64,000 nucleotides of DNA from Actinomycetota bacterium (GCA_016717115.1 JADKGE010000010.1:62001-126000), one strand, 5' to 3'; positions 8,753-18,483 are shown, counted from the stretch's first letter. The notes: a model not told the origin generated them from the letters alone. Numbers and translations: made by a program.

Positions 8753-10093
8753 TCAATGGCGAACTGGTGGACTCTCGAGCTGGTCGGCGATCACCTTCCA
8801 CTGATCGACAAAGGGGCCGTATGCCGTGCGGATAGTCACGCCTACGGGCAGTTCCGGGCATTCATTCTCGCCATTGGTGCCCCAATTGACCCATCCTGAC
8901 TGACGGCGTTGCACGATCTGGAACGCCCCGGATGCCTCGGACGTCCACCACACCATCGCCCGGCCGAGTTCGGAATGAAACTCCACGGTCTTCGATGCGG
9001 GGCCAGCGAACACAGTCTGGTGCGGAACCTCGCTCACATTCACGGGCTGGTCGGTGATCTTCCATTCCCGATCCGTTCCGTCGGCCACCACATGCGCCTC
9101 GTCGCGTACACGATCGAGCCTGGCACTGATCTCCGCTCGCCCGAGCGCACCCTCCCACACCGAGAAGAGCCGCCAGTACAGATCCCAGTGAGCCGCCTCG
9201 ATGTCTGCGAGGCCAGCGCGGAACTCCTCGACCTTGGAGCCGGATGCTGAGGTGGTTGCCAGGGTGTCGGTCACCATGTCGACGAGCAGCCCGGCGTACG
9301 GGTCGCCCTCGCGGTAGGGAGTTGCGTGGTAAGCGGAGAACCGGTCGAACACGAGTTCGCCGATCCCCCCTTCGAATTCGTCCCCGACAGTGATCTTGTT
9401 CGTGATGGAGCGACCGTTGATGACCGTCGCGAAGTCGTCGATTCGGTATTGGCGTTCGAAGAAGTGCGCATTGTGGAAGAAGGTCCAGTCGATTTCGAAA
9501 GCCTTGCCAGCCAGCTCGGGTCGCAGCCCGTCTGGGACTGTTCCTCGCATCCTGTACTTGCGCATCAGGGCGCCATCCTCGACGGTGGCAATCTCGACGG
9601 TGGTGTGCTCGGGGGGATTGATCAAGCCGTTCTCTGGCGTGAAGAAGGGTCCGTAGAACCCGCCGATCGCGTTGTTGCCGGAACTTAGGAGGTCAATTCC
9701 TTCGTCGATTCCAGCGAAGTGACGGATTCCCCATTTGGATGAGCCGATGCCCTTACCTGTGCCCGTGCACAGCTCCAGATCGAAGTAGCCCGTGTCGAGT
9801 CGTACGAACGCATCCGCCTCGATGGGCCCGAGTTCCCTTATCCCGCTATCGGGAGGAGTGACGGGTTCGACCAGTGTGATCGCGACATGACCCTCGAAAG
9901 TGAGGATGGCGACAAAGCTCGTCCGCTGTTCGTCGCTCTGCGAGTCGATGCGCTGGCACGTCACGATGCGTCCGTCGTCCAGTCGAGCTGTCCAGTACTT
10001 CTGCGGCAGGTGCACGTCGACTGTGAAGTGAACCGGCTGGTTGATCCGGCGACCTCGCAGTAAGTCCACGAACTCGATGCGGTGCGCGAGCAT
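8753..10093 (-). CDS. Unknown protein of sugar operon, possible carbohydrate enzyme
   Basis: ATG 10093 is preceded by GGAGG with good spacing; a longer frame adds only a Ser/Arg-rich tail. I do not recognise the family of this 446-residue protein. No signal peptide or membrane segment is visible. Aromatic and acidic residues and a probable beta-rich body (GIGSSKWGIRHFAGI, IGGFYGPFFTPENGLINPP, EWKITDQPVNVSEVP) are compatible with a sugar-binding or mutarotase-like fold, but that is only an impression. It lies 67 nt downstream of the permease gene as the last cistron, so a cytoplasmic step in use of the imported sugar is the most likely job. Confidence 0.6.
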   Translation of the reverse strand: MLAHRIEFVDLLRGRRINQPVHFTVDVHLPQKYWTARLDDGRIVTCQRIDSQSDEQRTSFVAILTFEGHVAITLVEPVTPPDSGIRELGPIEADAFVRLDTGYFDLELCTGTGKGIGSSKWGIRHFAGIDEGIDLLSSGNNAIGGFYGPFFTPENGLINPPEHTTVEIATVEDGALMRKYRMRGTVPDGLRPELAGKAFEIDWTFFHNAHFFERQYRIDDFATVINGRSITNKITVGDEFEGGIGELVFDRFSAYHATPYREGDPYAGLLVDMVTDTLATTSASGSKVEEFRAGLADIEAAHWDLYWRLFSVWEGALGRAEISARLDRVRDEAHVVADGTDREWKITDQPVNVSEVPHQTVFAGPASKTVEFHSELGRAMVWWTSEASGAFQIVQRRQSGWVNWGTNGENECPELPVGVTIRTAYGPFVDQWKVIADQLESPPVRH

Positions 10094-10160
10094 GACGATC
10101 CTCCGTTGCGAGATGGAGCTCGAAGTGAGGCAGGGGGTACGAAGTGGCCGACGAAGTTGC

Positions 10161-11201
10161 CTACTGGTCTGCGAGGGCAACCTTCTCGGCTCGACGTCGC
10201 CTGCGGATGGGCCGCTGCTTCAAGCTGTCGATGGCGACGGCCACGATGATGACGACACCCTTGATCAGCAGTTGAGTGAAGAAGGGGACGCCCAGGAGGA
10301 TGAGACCCGTGCTGAGTACGCCGAGAATGACGGACCCGATGAGGGTTCCGACAATGCGCCCACGGCCTCCCGCCAGGCTCGTTCCTCCGAGGACCACGGC
10401 GGCGATGGCATCGAGTTCATATCCCATGCCGGCATTGGGCTGGGCGGACACGACGCGTGCGGAGAAGATGACGCCCGCGAGACCTGCGCAGGCACCGGAC
10501 ACCACGTACACGGAGGTGATGACCCGCTTGACGTTGACGCCTGCGAGCCTGGCAGCCTCTGGATTGCCGCCAACGGCGTATACGTGGCGACCGTATCGAG
10601 TCCGTTCGAGCACGAACCAAGCGATGATGTAGACCGCGAGCATTACGTACACGGGAATGGGGATGCCCAGTATGTAGCCGTTCCCGAGTTCCTTGAAGTT
10701 CAGATCGTTGTCCACGATCGGCTGGCCATCAGTCATTGTGAAGGCCAGGCCGCGTAGGAATGTCATTGTGCCGAGCGTGACGATGAAGGCGGCAAGAGCG
10801 AGATACGCAGTGAGCACGCCGTTGATGAGTCCGGCCGCCGCGCCGGCGAGGATTCCGATCAGGATGGCGAAGGGCGCGGGCACGCCGGCCATCGCCACCA
10901 TCACGGACGCCACGCCCGACACGGCGAGGATCGATCCGACGGATAGGTCGATGCCGGCCGTGAGGATGACGAACGTCATCCCAGCGGCGAGGATCGCGTT
11001 GATGGAGATCGACCGTGCGATGTTCAGGAGGTTGTCGACGGATCCGAAGTTGGGTGCGGCTACGGCCATGAACCCAACGAGCGCGATCAGTACGACCAAG
11101 ATGCCCACGCGATCCCACCAGTACGCGAAGTCACGGTGGCGCTTGGTCTCTTCGAGCCAGGGACGGTCCTCGGCGGTCGCGAATGTCGTTGATTCAGTCA
11201 C
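10161..11201 (-). CDS. Ribose-type ABC sugar permease
   Basis: This 346-residue permease has about eight to ten hydrophobic segments and the RbsC/BPD_transp_2 signature (ILTAGIDLSVGSILAVSG near residue 80, VLGGTSLAGGRGRIVGT near 275). It forms the membrane channel for the sugar importer encoded with the ATPase (8-nt overlap) and the binding lipoprotein. The exact substrate cannot be read from sequence; ribose, xylose, galactose or inositol-type sugars are all possible. Confidence 0.88.
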   Translation of the reverse strand: MTESTTFATAEDRPWLEETKRHRDFAYWWDRVGILVVLIALVGFMAVAAPNFGSVDNLLNIARSISINAILAAGMTFVILTAGIDLSVGSILAVSGVASVMVAMAGVPAPFAILIGILAGAAAGLINGVLTAYLALAAFIVTLGTMTFLRGLAFTMTDGQPIVDNDLNFKELGNGYILGIPIPVYVMLAVYIIAWFVLERTRYGRHVYAVGGNPEAARLAGVNVKRVITSVYVVSGACAGLAGVIFSARVVSAQPNAGMGYELDAIAAVVLGGTSLAGGRGRIVGTLIGSVILGVLSTGLILLGVPFFTQLLIKGVVIIVAVAIDSLKQRPIRRRRRAEKVALADQ

Positions 11202-12729
11202 GAGAGTCTCCTTGTGCCGGTTCGTAGGTCCCCGTTGCCATGCTCATGACGAGTTCCTCGGATGCCTGGCTGGCCGTCAGCTCGCCAACGACCCGCCCAT
11301 GGCGCATGACGAGGATGCGATCGCTGATGCCCAGCACCTCGGGGAGATCGGAGGAGATAACGAGGATCGCCTTCCCCGCTGCCGAGAGTTGGTTGATGAT
11401 CGAGTAGATCTCGCTCTTCGCGCCGATATCTACGCCGCGCGTAGGCTCATCAAGGATGAGGAGCTGCGAGTCGCTCATCAGCCAGCGCGCCAGGGCCGCC
11501 TTCTGCTGATTTCCACCAGATAGCGCACTCACGGGAAGGTTGATCGCATCTGGTCGCAGCTGCAGTCGATCCATCTGCCGCCTGACCTCACGCCGGATCG
11601 CGCTACGACGCAGGACACCAAAGGTGCAGAACCTCTTGAGCGAACTCAGCGAAATGTTGTTCGCAACCGAGTGGCTGGGAAAGAGCGCCTGCTCCTTGCG
11701 GCTTTCGGGAACCATTCCCACGCCGTGGGCAATGACGTCCTTAGGGCTGCGTGTCTCCAGCGGCTGACCGTCGAGGATGACCGTTCCGCTGACGCGATGG
11801 TCGACGCCGAAGATCACCCGGGCTAGCTCGGTTCTCCCCGATCCGACCAGTCCGGCGACCCCGACCACCTCACCGGCATCAACGTGCAGGTCGACCGGCC
11901 CAACGTTCTCACCGACCAGCGCCTGCACATCGAGGACGGTCTGACGCACGACCCTGTCGTCATGCCGATACAGATCCTCTAGCGGCCGACCGACCATCAT
12001 CCGAACGATTTCCGAGGGAGTGACCTCCTCACGCGATCGGGTGCCGACGTTCCTGCCATCTCGGAAGACCGTCACACGGTCGGCAAGCTGCCAGACCTCC
12101 TCCATGCGGTGGGAGATGTAGACCAGGCCGACCCCGCTGGCCTTCATGTCAGCAATCACGCCATAAAGGTGGAGTGCCTCCGAGCGCGAGAGTGCGGCGG
12201 TGGGCTCGTCCAGGACGAGAATGCGGGCGTCGGTGCTGACTGCACGGGCGATCTCGACCATCTGCTGCATGCCGACGCTGAGGTTGCCGAGCGGAGTCGT
12301 GGGACTGATGGGTGCGCTGATCCGCTGGAGCTTGGCCCGGGCGTCGGCGATCATCGTTCGACGGTCCAGTACCCCAGCCCTCGTGCGCGGCTCCTCGCCA
12401 AGGCACAGGTTCTCGGCGACTGTCATCGCTGGGACAGTGTTCAGTTCCTGGTTGATGATCGCGATGCCTAGCGCCTTGGCGTCGCGGGGACCGCGAATGT
12501 CCACGCGTTCCCCGTCGATCCTGATGGACCCGGAATCTCGATCCTCGGTACCGGCGAGGATCTTCATCAGCGTCGACTTGCCGGCGCCGTTCTCGCCCAT
12601 GAGGGCGTGGACCTCCCCAGGACGGAGGTCGAAGTCCACCGAGTCCAGGGCGACTGTGGGCCCGTACCTCTTGGACACCCCGTCCAGTTGGAGGAGGGGC
12701 GCCGCCAGATCGTTGATCATGTCGTCCAC
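11194..12729 (-). CDS. Ribose-type ABC sugar importer ATPase
   Basis: This 511-residue protein has two fused nucleotide-binding domains, as in RbsA/MglA/XylG. The first has Walker A GENGAGKST (about residues 44-52), signature LSVGMQQMVEIARA and Walker B ILVLDEPTAAL. The second has the degenerate Walker A (GLVGSGRTEL), LSGGNQQKAALARW and LLILDEPTRGVD. It overlaps the permease gene by 8 nt. Its start lies 64 nt after the binding-protein gene. Confidence 0.9.
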   Translation of the reverse strand: MDDMINDLAAPLLQLDGVSKRYGPTVALDSVDFDLRPGEVHALMGENGAGKSTLMKILAGTEDRDSGSIRIDGERVDIRGPRDAKALGIAIINQELNTVPAMTVAENLCLGEEPRTRAGVLDRRTMIADARAKLQRISAPISPTTPLGNLSVGMQQMVEIARAVSTDARILVLDEPTAALSRSEALHLYGVIADMKASGVGLVYISHRMEEVWQLADRVTVFRDGRNVGTRSREEVTPSEIVRMMVGRPLEDLYRHDDRVVRQTVLDVQALVGENVGPVDLHVDAGEVVGVAGLVGSGRTELARVIFGVDHRVSGTVILDGQPLETRSPKDVIAHGVGMVPESRKEQALFPSHSVANNISLSSLKRFCTFGVLRRSAIRREVRRQMDRLQLRPDAINLPVSALSGGNQQKAALARWLMSDSQLLILDEPTRGVDIGAKSEIYSIINQLSAAGKAILVISSDLPEVLGISDRILVMRHGRVVGELTASQASEELVMSMATGTYEPAQGDSRD

Positions 12730-12793
12730 CTTCCTGTCGGAGTCGTGGTGAGGGGACTGCCACCCACAGCCCCCTCACCACAGTCACCAGCGG

Positions 12794-13807
12794 CTACCAG
12801 CCGGAGTACTCGCTGACGTTGTCGCGTGTCACGAGCTCGCTGGGGATCAGGATCGTGGTCTCGGCGGGCGGATTGCCTGCCGCCATCTCCTGCGCGATCT
12901 CCACGGCTTTGCGCACCATCTCAGCGGGGTTCTGGGTTGCCGTTCCGATGAAGGGCGAGCCTTCACGGTTCAGTTCGTCCACAGCGACGGGGCTTCCGTC
13001 AACGCCGGTCACCTTGATGTCCGCGGTCTTGCCAGCCTGCTCGACTGCGAGCACTGCACCCAGTGCCGAGGGATCGTTCATGCCGAAGATCCCCTGGACA
13101 TCGGGCGTTGCGGTGAGCATGTCCGTGGTCACGGCCAGACCCGACGCGCGGTCGTTCTTCGAGGCCTGCTGTCCGACGATCTTGATGTCGGGGAAGGACT
13201 CGGCGACGGTCTTGCAGCCTGTGATGCGGTCGATGATCGTCTGGATGACGGTCCCATCAACGAGGAGCACGTTGCCCTTGCCGCCCATCTGCTCGAACAG
13301 GTACTGGCACGACTTCTCACCGGCCTGCACGGCGTCCGTCATGATGACTGCGTCGGCACCTTCGGCGGGCGTGTCGACGGCCATCACGATGATCCCGGCA
13401 TCCTTGGCGCGCTGGATTGCCGGCCCGATTCCGGCCTGGTCCACTGCGCTGATGACGATGAGGTCGACACCCTGCTGGATGAAGGCGTCGATCTGGGTGT
13501 TCTGGGCCGCGAGATCGAGCTGTGCATCCTGCGTGTTCAACGTGGCTCCGATGGCGGCCGTCGCCTCCTGAGCACCCTTCTCCATGGCGGAGAAGAACGG
13601 GTTGGACATGTCCTGCACCATCAGGCCGACGGACTCGATCGCGCCGGCGGGCGCAGAGCCGGAGTCGCTCGCCGCACCAGCGGAGCTGGCTGGGGCGGCC
13701 TCAGAGGAACTGGACGCCGCCTCCGAACCGGATGAGCATGCCGACAGGGTGAGTCCGACCAGCGCTGTCGCAATGACGAGCGTCGTCCGGGTGTTGATTG
13801 TTCTCAT
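12794..13807 (-). CDS. Sugar-binding lipoprotein of ABC importer
   Basis: This 337-residue protein has a lipoprotein signal with lipobox LSAC near residue 24, a Ser/Ala-rich linker, then a Peripla_BP_4 (RbsB-like) domain (GLMVQDMSNPFFSAMEKGA, LIVISAVDQAGIGPAI, GIFGMNDPSALGAVLAVEQ). It would be tethered outside the membrane and deliver the sugar to the permease. It is the first structural gene after the LacI gene, with 134 nt between them that hold a stem-loop. Confidence 0.9.
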   Translation of the reverse strand: MRTINTRTTLVIATALVGLTLSACSSGSEAASSSSEAAPASSAGAASDSGSAPAGAIESVGLMVQDMSNPFFSAMEKGAQEATAAIGATLNTQDAQLDLAAQNTQIDAFIQQGVDLIVISAVDQAGIGPAIQRAKDAGIIVMAVDTPAEGADAVIMTDAVQAGEKSCQYLFEQMGGKGNVLLVDGTVIQTIIDRITGCKTVAESFPDIKIVGQQASKNDRASGLAVTTDMLTATPDVQGIFGMNDPSALGAVLAVEQAGKTADIKVTGVDGSPVAVDELNREGSPFIGTATQNPAEMVRKAVEIAQEMAAGNPPAETTILIPSELVTRDNVSEYSGW

Positions 13808-13896
13808 TGCCTACTCCTAGACTCGTGTGGGGTTTCGTACGTGCGTGGATGCCGTGCAATCGACCCCTTGGATGTGTTGCCTTCGTGGAGCCATCC

Positions 13897-13929
13897 CGTC
13901 GCAACCCACCGATCACGTGGTTTGCGACG
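13897..13929 (-). promoter_or_regulatory. Stem-loop between LacI and binding-protein genes
   Basis: Arms CGTCGCAACCCAC (13897-13909) and GTGGTTTGCGACG (13917-13929) pair at 12 of 13 positions around a short loop. It begins 13 nt after the LacI stop. No T-run follows on the minus strand, so it may attenuate or stabilise the operon transcript rather than act as a classical terminator. It could also be an operator. Confidence 0.45.
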
Positions 13930-13941
13930 CATGCGCGGGTG

Positions 13942-15021
13942 TTAGTCGTCTGTGACTTCTGACTGACACCCGCAAGATCGACGAATGACGAGTTCTCCCT
14001 TCACCTCCTGCTGGTCTCCGGGCTGGTAGTGCGGTGAAGGGCTCTGTCCGCTGTCCTCAGCGGTGCGCTGGTCGTCCATGATGCGTGTCAAGGTCCTAGC
14101 TGCCTTGACCCCGATTGCCTCGCTGTCCTCGTCGAGCACGGTCAGCGGGGGATCGAGCAGTCCGGCCCACGCGAAGTCGTCGAATCCGACCACGGCGACC
14201 TCGTCCGGGATCGCGATGCCGCGATCGCGCAGCACGCTGTAGGCACCGTGGATCATCGGGTTGTTGCCCGCAATGAGCGCGCGCGGCGGTGTGGCCCCGG
14301 GCGCGTCAAGGAATCCGCTGAGCGTGGCAAAGGCTCCATCAACATTGTTGGGGCTCTCCAGCACGACGAGCTCGGCCCCGAACTTCTCGGCAGCCTCGCG
14401 GATACCGCGTTCGCGCTCGAACCGGGTAGACCACAGTACCGGGTAGGCCAGGAAGAGCCAGGAATCGTAGCCATGGGACGCGAGGTGCTCGCCTACCTGC
14501 ATGCCCGCCTCGTAGTTGGCCATCGTGATGGCCGGCAGGCTTCTCGCCGTCGCCGGTGGCTGTGAATCGACAAAGACGATTGGGATCTGCCAGTCGCGAA
14601 GCAGATCCAGATTCTCCTGGCGCAAAGCCAGGGTGGAGATGACGCCGGCGCTGCGGGACTGAATGAGGTCTTGGATCGTCGCATCCTCAATCTCGGGCGA
14701 GTAGTAACCCTCTGCCGCGATGTCGGCCACGACCACAGTCCGACCGGAGTCCCTGAGGGTCCCTTGGATGCCGCGCATCAGGTCGATGTAGTAGTAGTTC
14801 GACGTGCTCGATGTGATGACGGCAACCGAGGAACGCGTGTTGCGTCTGAGCTGCTGGGCGGCACGGTTCGGGACGTAGCCCAGTTCCTTCGCAGCCGCCA
14901 CCACCCGCTCGCGACTCTCCGCGGTCACGCCGGTCGGATCCTCGCTCAGAGCGCGCGAAACCGTGTAGACCGAGAGCCCAGACACACGACTCACATCGCG
15001 CATAGTGGGCTTCTTCACCAC
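13942..15021 (-). CDS. LacI-family regulator of sugar operon
   Basis: This 359-residue repressor has an N-terminal LacI HTH (TMRDVSRVSGLSVYTVSRAL) with the hinge helix region near YVPNRAAQQLRR, followed by a periplasmic-binding-like sensor domain. Adjacent GTG codons at 15021 and 15018 can start it; the second has better spacing from AGGAGG at 15024-15029. One LacI-type palindrome (15028-15039) overlaps this ribosome site and another lies upstream, which suggests autoregulation and possible read-through control of the ABC genes. The C-terminal Cys motif (RRSCGCQ) is seen in some members. Confidence 0.88.
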   Translation of the reverse strand: MVKKPTMRDVSRVSGLSVYTVSRALSEDPTGVTAESRERVVAAAKELGYVPNRAAQQLRRNTRSSVAVITSSTSNYYYIDLMRGIQGTLRDSGRTVVVADIAAEGYYSPEIEDATIQDLIQSRSAGVISTLALRQENLDLLRDWQIPIVFVDSQPPATARSLPAITMANYEAGMQVGEHLASHGYDSWLFLAYPVLWSTRFERERGIREAAEKFGAELVVLESPNNVDGAFATLSGFLDAPGATPPRALIAGNNPMIHGAYSVLRDRGIAIPDEVAVVGFDDFAWAGLLDPPLTVLDEDSEAIGVKAARTLTRIMDDQRTAEDSGQSPSPHYQPGDQQEVKGELVIRRSCGCQSEVTDD

Positions 15022-15027
15022 AGCCTC

Positions 15028-15039
15028 CTAATCGATTAG
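15028..15039. promoter_or_regulatory. LacI-type operator 1
   Basis: CTAATCGATTAG is a perfect 12-bp palindrome with central CG, typical of LacI-family operators. It overlaps the ribosome site of the regulator gene, so binding would block transcription or translation start. Confidence 0.7.
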
Positions 15040-15070
15040 CCACCGTCGAGAGTCCTTCGTGGGAAGTAAT

Positions 15071-15082
15071 CTAAACGTTTAG
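15071..15082. promoter_or_regulatory. LacI-type operator 2
   Basis: CTAAACGTTTAG is a second perfect 12-bp palindrome sharing CTAAnCGnTTAG with operator 1. The centres are 43 bp apart (about four helical turns), suiting cooperative binding at the regulator promoter. Confidence 0.7.
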
Positions 15083-15213
15083 GTGGACGGTAGCTGCTGT
15101 TCCTGATCGGTTGCAAGGGCAATGCAAGGCTGTTACCAATTCGTGACGGACGGAACCCCCGCGCCCGTTGGCGACACCTATAGCGGGCGTGGCACAGGAA
15201 CGGCGGACGCGTC

Positions 15214-18200
15214 CTAGGCGAGCGTCTGCGTGGAAGCAGAGATGGGCATGTGGTCGAAGCTTCTGCCCATGGTCTCGTGCGCGGTCTGACTGTCTGAGAA
15301 TCCGCGGCTAGCGATGGCGCGCGCGGCCGCGGCGATGACAGCGTCGCGGCGGGTGCTCGCAGTCGCCAGCATCAGACGCTCAAGTTCTGGTCCTTCCACG
15401 ATGTCCGCAACGTTCACCACCGCGAGCACGTCCTCGCGGTGGCGGGTGAAGGCGACGTACGCGCTGGACAGGTCGCGGTCGGGGCCGACGTCGATGGCGA
15501 GTGAATCAAGGGTCTGACCCTGCAGCTTGTGGGTGGTCATGGCGTACCCGTGTCGGGCGTTCCTGGCAGCCTGGCCGGCCGTGATGCGGTCCTCGTGCTG
15601 CCCGTGGCCATCCCAGTAGGTGATGCTGACGCCGTCGTCGTCCAAGCCCGTGACGACGCCTCTGGTTCCGTTGGCAAGGGTTGGCCGGGTCCGCCGGTTG
15701 ATGTTCTTGGTGATGACGATCTGGTCCCCGACTGCGTACTGGACCACGGCGCCCTTGGCCCTAAACGCGACGTCCGGACCGGTGACCCAGCCCCGTCTGC
15801 GGGCCTCGGCCCGGGCCAGGTCGTTGAGGGACTCGACCTGGTCGTTGCGGTCCGATTCGATGGCCACCGATCGCACCCGCTCGGCAACAGAGGTCGCGTG
15901 CGACGCGCGTTCTGCCCATGCCTCGATGAGGATCCGCTCCGCATGCGCCTGACCGGTGGCGACTACGAGCTGCCGGGCGTCGGCTAGAAGGTAGAGGGCC
16001 TCCTCGGGGTTGCCGTCGCGCAGGAACGCGGCGCATTCACGACCCAGTGCGGTCTGCTGGCGCAGGTTCTCCGTCAGTTCGGGGCCGGGACGCGCCGCGT
16101 GGAAGTGGGCGAACAAGCCGGCTGGGCCAACGGGCTGGAGCTGGCGGTGATCGCCAATCAACGTCACGGTGGTGCGGCGCTCGGCGCTCCAGTCCAGGAC
16201 AGTGGCGAGATCGGTGGCGGGAATCATCGATGCCTCGTCAATGATCAGATGATCCATGGCGGGGATCGCGTATCGAGTACGGATCCGCTCGGCGCGGCGT
16301 CGGTCGCGGACGTGCCGGGAGCGGGCAAGAGCATCGGCTTCGGCGCGGGCAGGGTGCGCCGGGTTGCGCACGAAGTCGATGCGGGTCACGAGCCAGGTGA
16401 CGGTGCCGGCCTGAACGTTCGCAGTGTCGCGCATGGCCTGCGCGGCGATGGCGGCGACGCAGATCCCATACACGTTCCTGCCCTCGCTCGCGAGGGCGTG
16501 CCGTGCGGCGTCGATAGCCGTGGTCTTACCCGAGCCGGCAGCCCCGACGACGGTGGAGACGCGATCGCTGCCGGTGGTCAAGTGCCGGAACAGGGCCTCC
16601 TGTCCGGGCGTGAACTCCCGCCCTGCGGCAGCCCACCCGGAGTCCTGACGCCACGACGCGAGGTGCCGTTGCGCCGCTTCTGGGGTGAGGCGGTGCGCGT
16701 TGGCGTCGAAGCCGGCGGTGAAGGCGCTCCATGCACGGGTCTCGGCGTCGGCGACGCGGTTGGAGGCATGCTTGAGGACCCCCACCCGTCCGCGGGCGCG
16801 CACGACGCCCGGCGTGAATTCGCGGGTTCTCACCGTGGAGACGAGGTCGCGCAACTGCTGCTCGGTCCAGTCGTGGGGGGCGAAGCAGCGGACGGCCGCC
16901 TCGATGCGGGCGGTGATCTCGGCGGCCTTGTTCTCGCAGACGACCTGCTCGATCGTGCGTGCCCAGATGGCCTCGCTCCACGCACCCGGCTGTGACGCCG
17001 GATCGAAGGGAGCGAGCCCGAATGCCTGCGTGAGATCGATCCCGGCGGCAGCTGCGCGGGCGCGCATGTGGGCGGCGATCTGCTCCCAGGTGAGCTGCTG
17101 GTCGTCCTTGCGGCCGGTCACCTTGCGCTTGGCTCGCGAGTCCAGCATCACGAGTTCTGTCTTCGACATGGCCAGACCGCGGGCGTCGAGATCGGCGTTG
17201 ATCTCCGCGCGGACGGCGGCCTTGCCCTGGGAGTAGAACGCGAGGATGTCGGGGTCGGCGCCGGTCACCTCCCACTGCCCGGTGGCGAGGTCCATCTCCC
17301 ACGAGTCGACGAGACCGCGCTCGACGGACAGGGCGCGCAGGCGCCGCTCGAACTCTGCCTGTAGCCACCAGGCGTGGTTCACCAGGTCGGCGCCGCCAGT
17401 TGCGATAGCCCGCTCCTTCCCGTCGACGCACAGCACGCGGTTGGGGATCATCACGTGGCCGTGCAGGTGCGGGTCCAGGGCGCGGGAGTGGGACTCGATA
17501 GAGACTGTCGCGGCGTACCCGTCGCCGCGGATCGCGGGAGCGACCTGCCCGTCTCCTTCATGTCCGGACCGGCCGTGCGCGACCCGGGCCATGAGCTCGT
17601 CGAGGGCGCCTCGGGATGCGTCCCGGACGAGTTCGAGCCAGGCGTCGCGCGTGTCTGCGGGGGCGAGGAGCGCGGCGACGGACAGCGACTTCGGGCACGT
17701 CAGGGTCATCTCGTAGCCGGCGTTGCCGCGCTCGATCATCAACTCCGAGTCGGCCTTCACCTGCTCCCAGACCGCGCGGCCAAGAGCCTCGTCATCCATG
17801 GACAGATCGAGCGGCTGCACGGCACCAGCAGTCTGAATGCCATCGTCGTGGTCGAGGTTCCGGTGGAGTGCACCAAGGCGGCGCATGACCTCTCCCCGGT
17901 CGAGCCTCACCGCAGGCGGATCGATCGGGTGACGTGCTGTGAGGCTTGCGTCATAGGCCTTCCATGCGTGCTCGTTCGAGCGCAGGAGCGCCTCGGCAGA
18001 CCGAAACGTCACCGTCCCGGATCGGCGTCCCGCGGCTGCCGTCAGCGACCGCAACTGTGCAGAGAGGTTGCGGCCCGTCCACAAATCCTCAGGCTCGACT
18101 CCTGCCGCTGCGCATGCCTGCGCGATAACGGTGAAGTAGGGCGCGGCGTGGATGCGGGCGTGTCGGTTGCGTTCCATCTTGACGCGGATTCGCTCCCCAG

Positions 18201-18483
18201 TGCGGCGGTCGATTCCGAACATCGCGTCCCGCACGATCCGTCCATCCGACGCCGCTACGCGCTCGCCGGGACGGTATTTCAGAAGGGCAGCCGTGCCCCC
18301 GGATCCGAGGAACCAGACCTGCCGGGAGTCGACCGATCCTGCGCCGAGGCGGTAGTCGATCTGGCGCTCCTGCGACCTCCGAGACAGGGTCTTCTCCGGC
18401 GTGATCCCACCGAGCCGGTACCCGACTCTGGCGGCGAGGTCTGAGCCGTGGGGAAGCGGTTGCACGTGCCCGGAACGCGGCAT
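15214..18483 (-). CDS. MobF relaxase-helicase (TraA/TrwC type)
   Basis: This roughly 1089-residue protein nicks and unwinds the element for transfer. The N-terminal relaxase domain has the three-histidine metal site HSRALDPHLHGH at about residues 332-343. The central and C-terminal parts are a RecD/TraI-like superfamily 1 helicase with Walker A GAAGSGKTT, HLIIDEASMIP, LIGDHRQLQPVG and a late motif YAMTTHKLQGQT. ATG 18483 is chosen because it overlaps the stop of the upstream 71-residue gene and has GAAGG upstream. The relaxase is transcribed away from the secretion genes. The oriT is probably upstream but was not identified. Confidence 0.9.
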   Translation of the reverse strand: MPRSGHVQPLPHGSDLAARVGYRLGGITPEKTLSRRSQERQIDYRLGAGSVDSRQVWFLGSGGTAALLKYRPGERVAASDGRIVRDAMFGIDRRTGERIRVKMERNRHARIHAAPYFTVIAQACAAAGVEPEDLWTGRNLSAQLRSLTAAAGRRSGTVTFRSAEALLRSNEHAWKAYDASLTARHPIDPPAVRLDRGEVMRRLGALHRNLDHDDGIQTAGAVQPLDLSMDDEALGRAVWEQVKADSELMIERGNAGYEMTLTCPKSLSVAALLAPADTRDAWLELVRDASRGALDELMARVAHGRSGHEGDGQVAPAIRGDGYAATVSIESHSRALDPHLHGHVMIPNRVLCVDGKERAIATGGADLVNHAWWLQAEFERRLRALSVERGLVDSWEMDLATGQWEVTGADPDILAFYSQGKAAVRAEINADLDARGLAMSKTELVMLDSRAKRKVTGRKDDQQLTWEQIAAHMRARAAAAGIDLTQAFGLAPFDPASQPGAWSEAIWARTIEQVVCENKAAEITARIEAAVRCFAPHDWTEQQLRDLVSTVRTREFTPGVVRARGRVGVLKHASNRVADAETRAWSAFTAGFDANAHRLTPEAAQRHLASWRQDSGWAAAGREFTPGQEALFRHLTTGSDRVSTVVGAAGSGKTTAIDAARHALASEGRNVYGICVAAIAAQAMRDTANVQAGTVTWLVTRIDFVRNPAHPARAEADALARSRHVRDRRRAERIRTRYAIPAMDHLIIDEASMIPATDLATVLDWSAERRTTVTLIGDHRQLQPVGPAGLFAHFHAARPGPELTENLRQQTALGRECAAFLRDGNPEEALYLLADARQLVVATGQAHAERILIEAWAERASHATSVAERVRSVAIESDRNDQVESLNDLARAEARRRGWVTGPDVAFRAKGAVVQYAVGDQIVITKNINRRTRPTLANGTRGVVTGLDDDGVSITYWDGHGQHEDRITAGQAARNARHGYAMTTHKLQGQTLDSLAIDVGPDRDLSSAYVAFTRHREDVLAVVNVADIVEGPELERLMLATASTRRDAVIAAAARAIASRGFSDSQTAHETMGRSFDHMPISASTQTLA

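Noticed and set aside
17374..18444. Rightward 356-codon frame opposite the relaxase
   Set aside because: Antisense shadow; the relaxase frame contains the three-His motif and helicase motifs.
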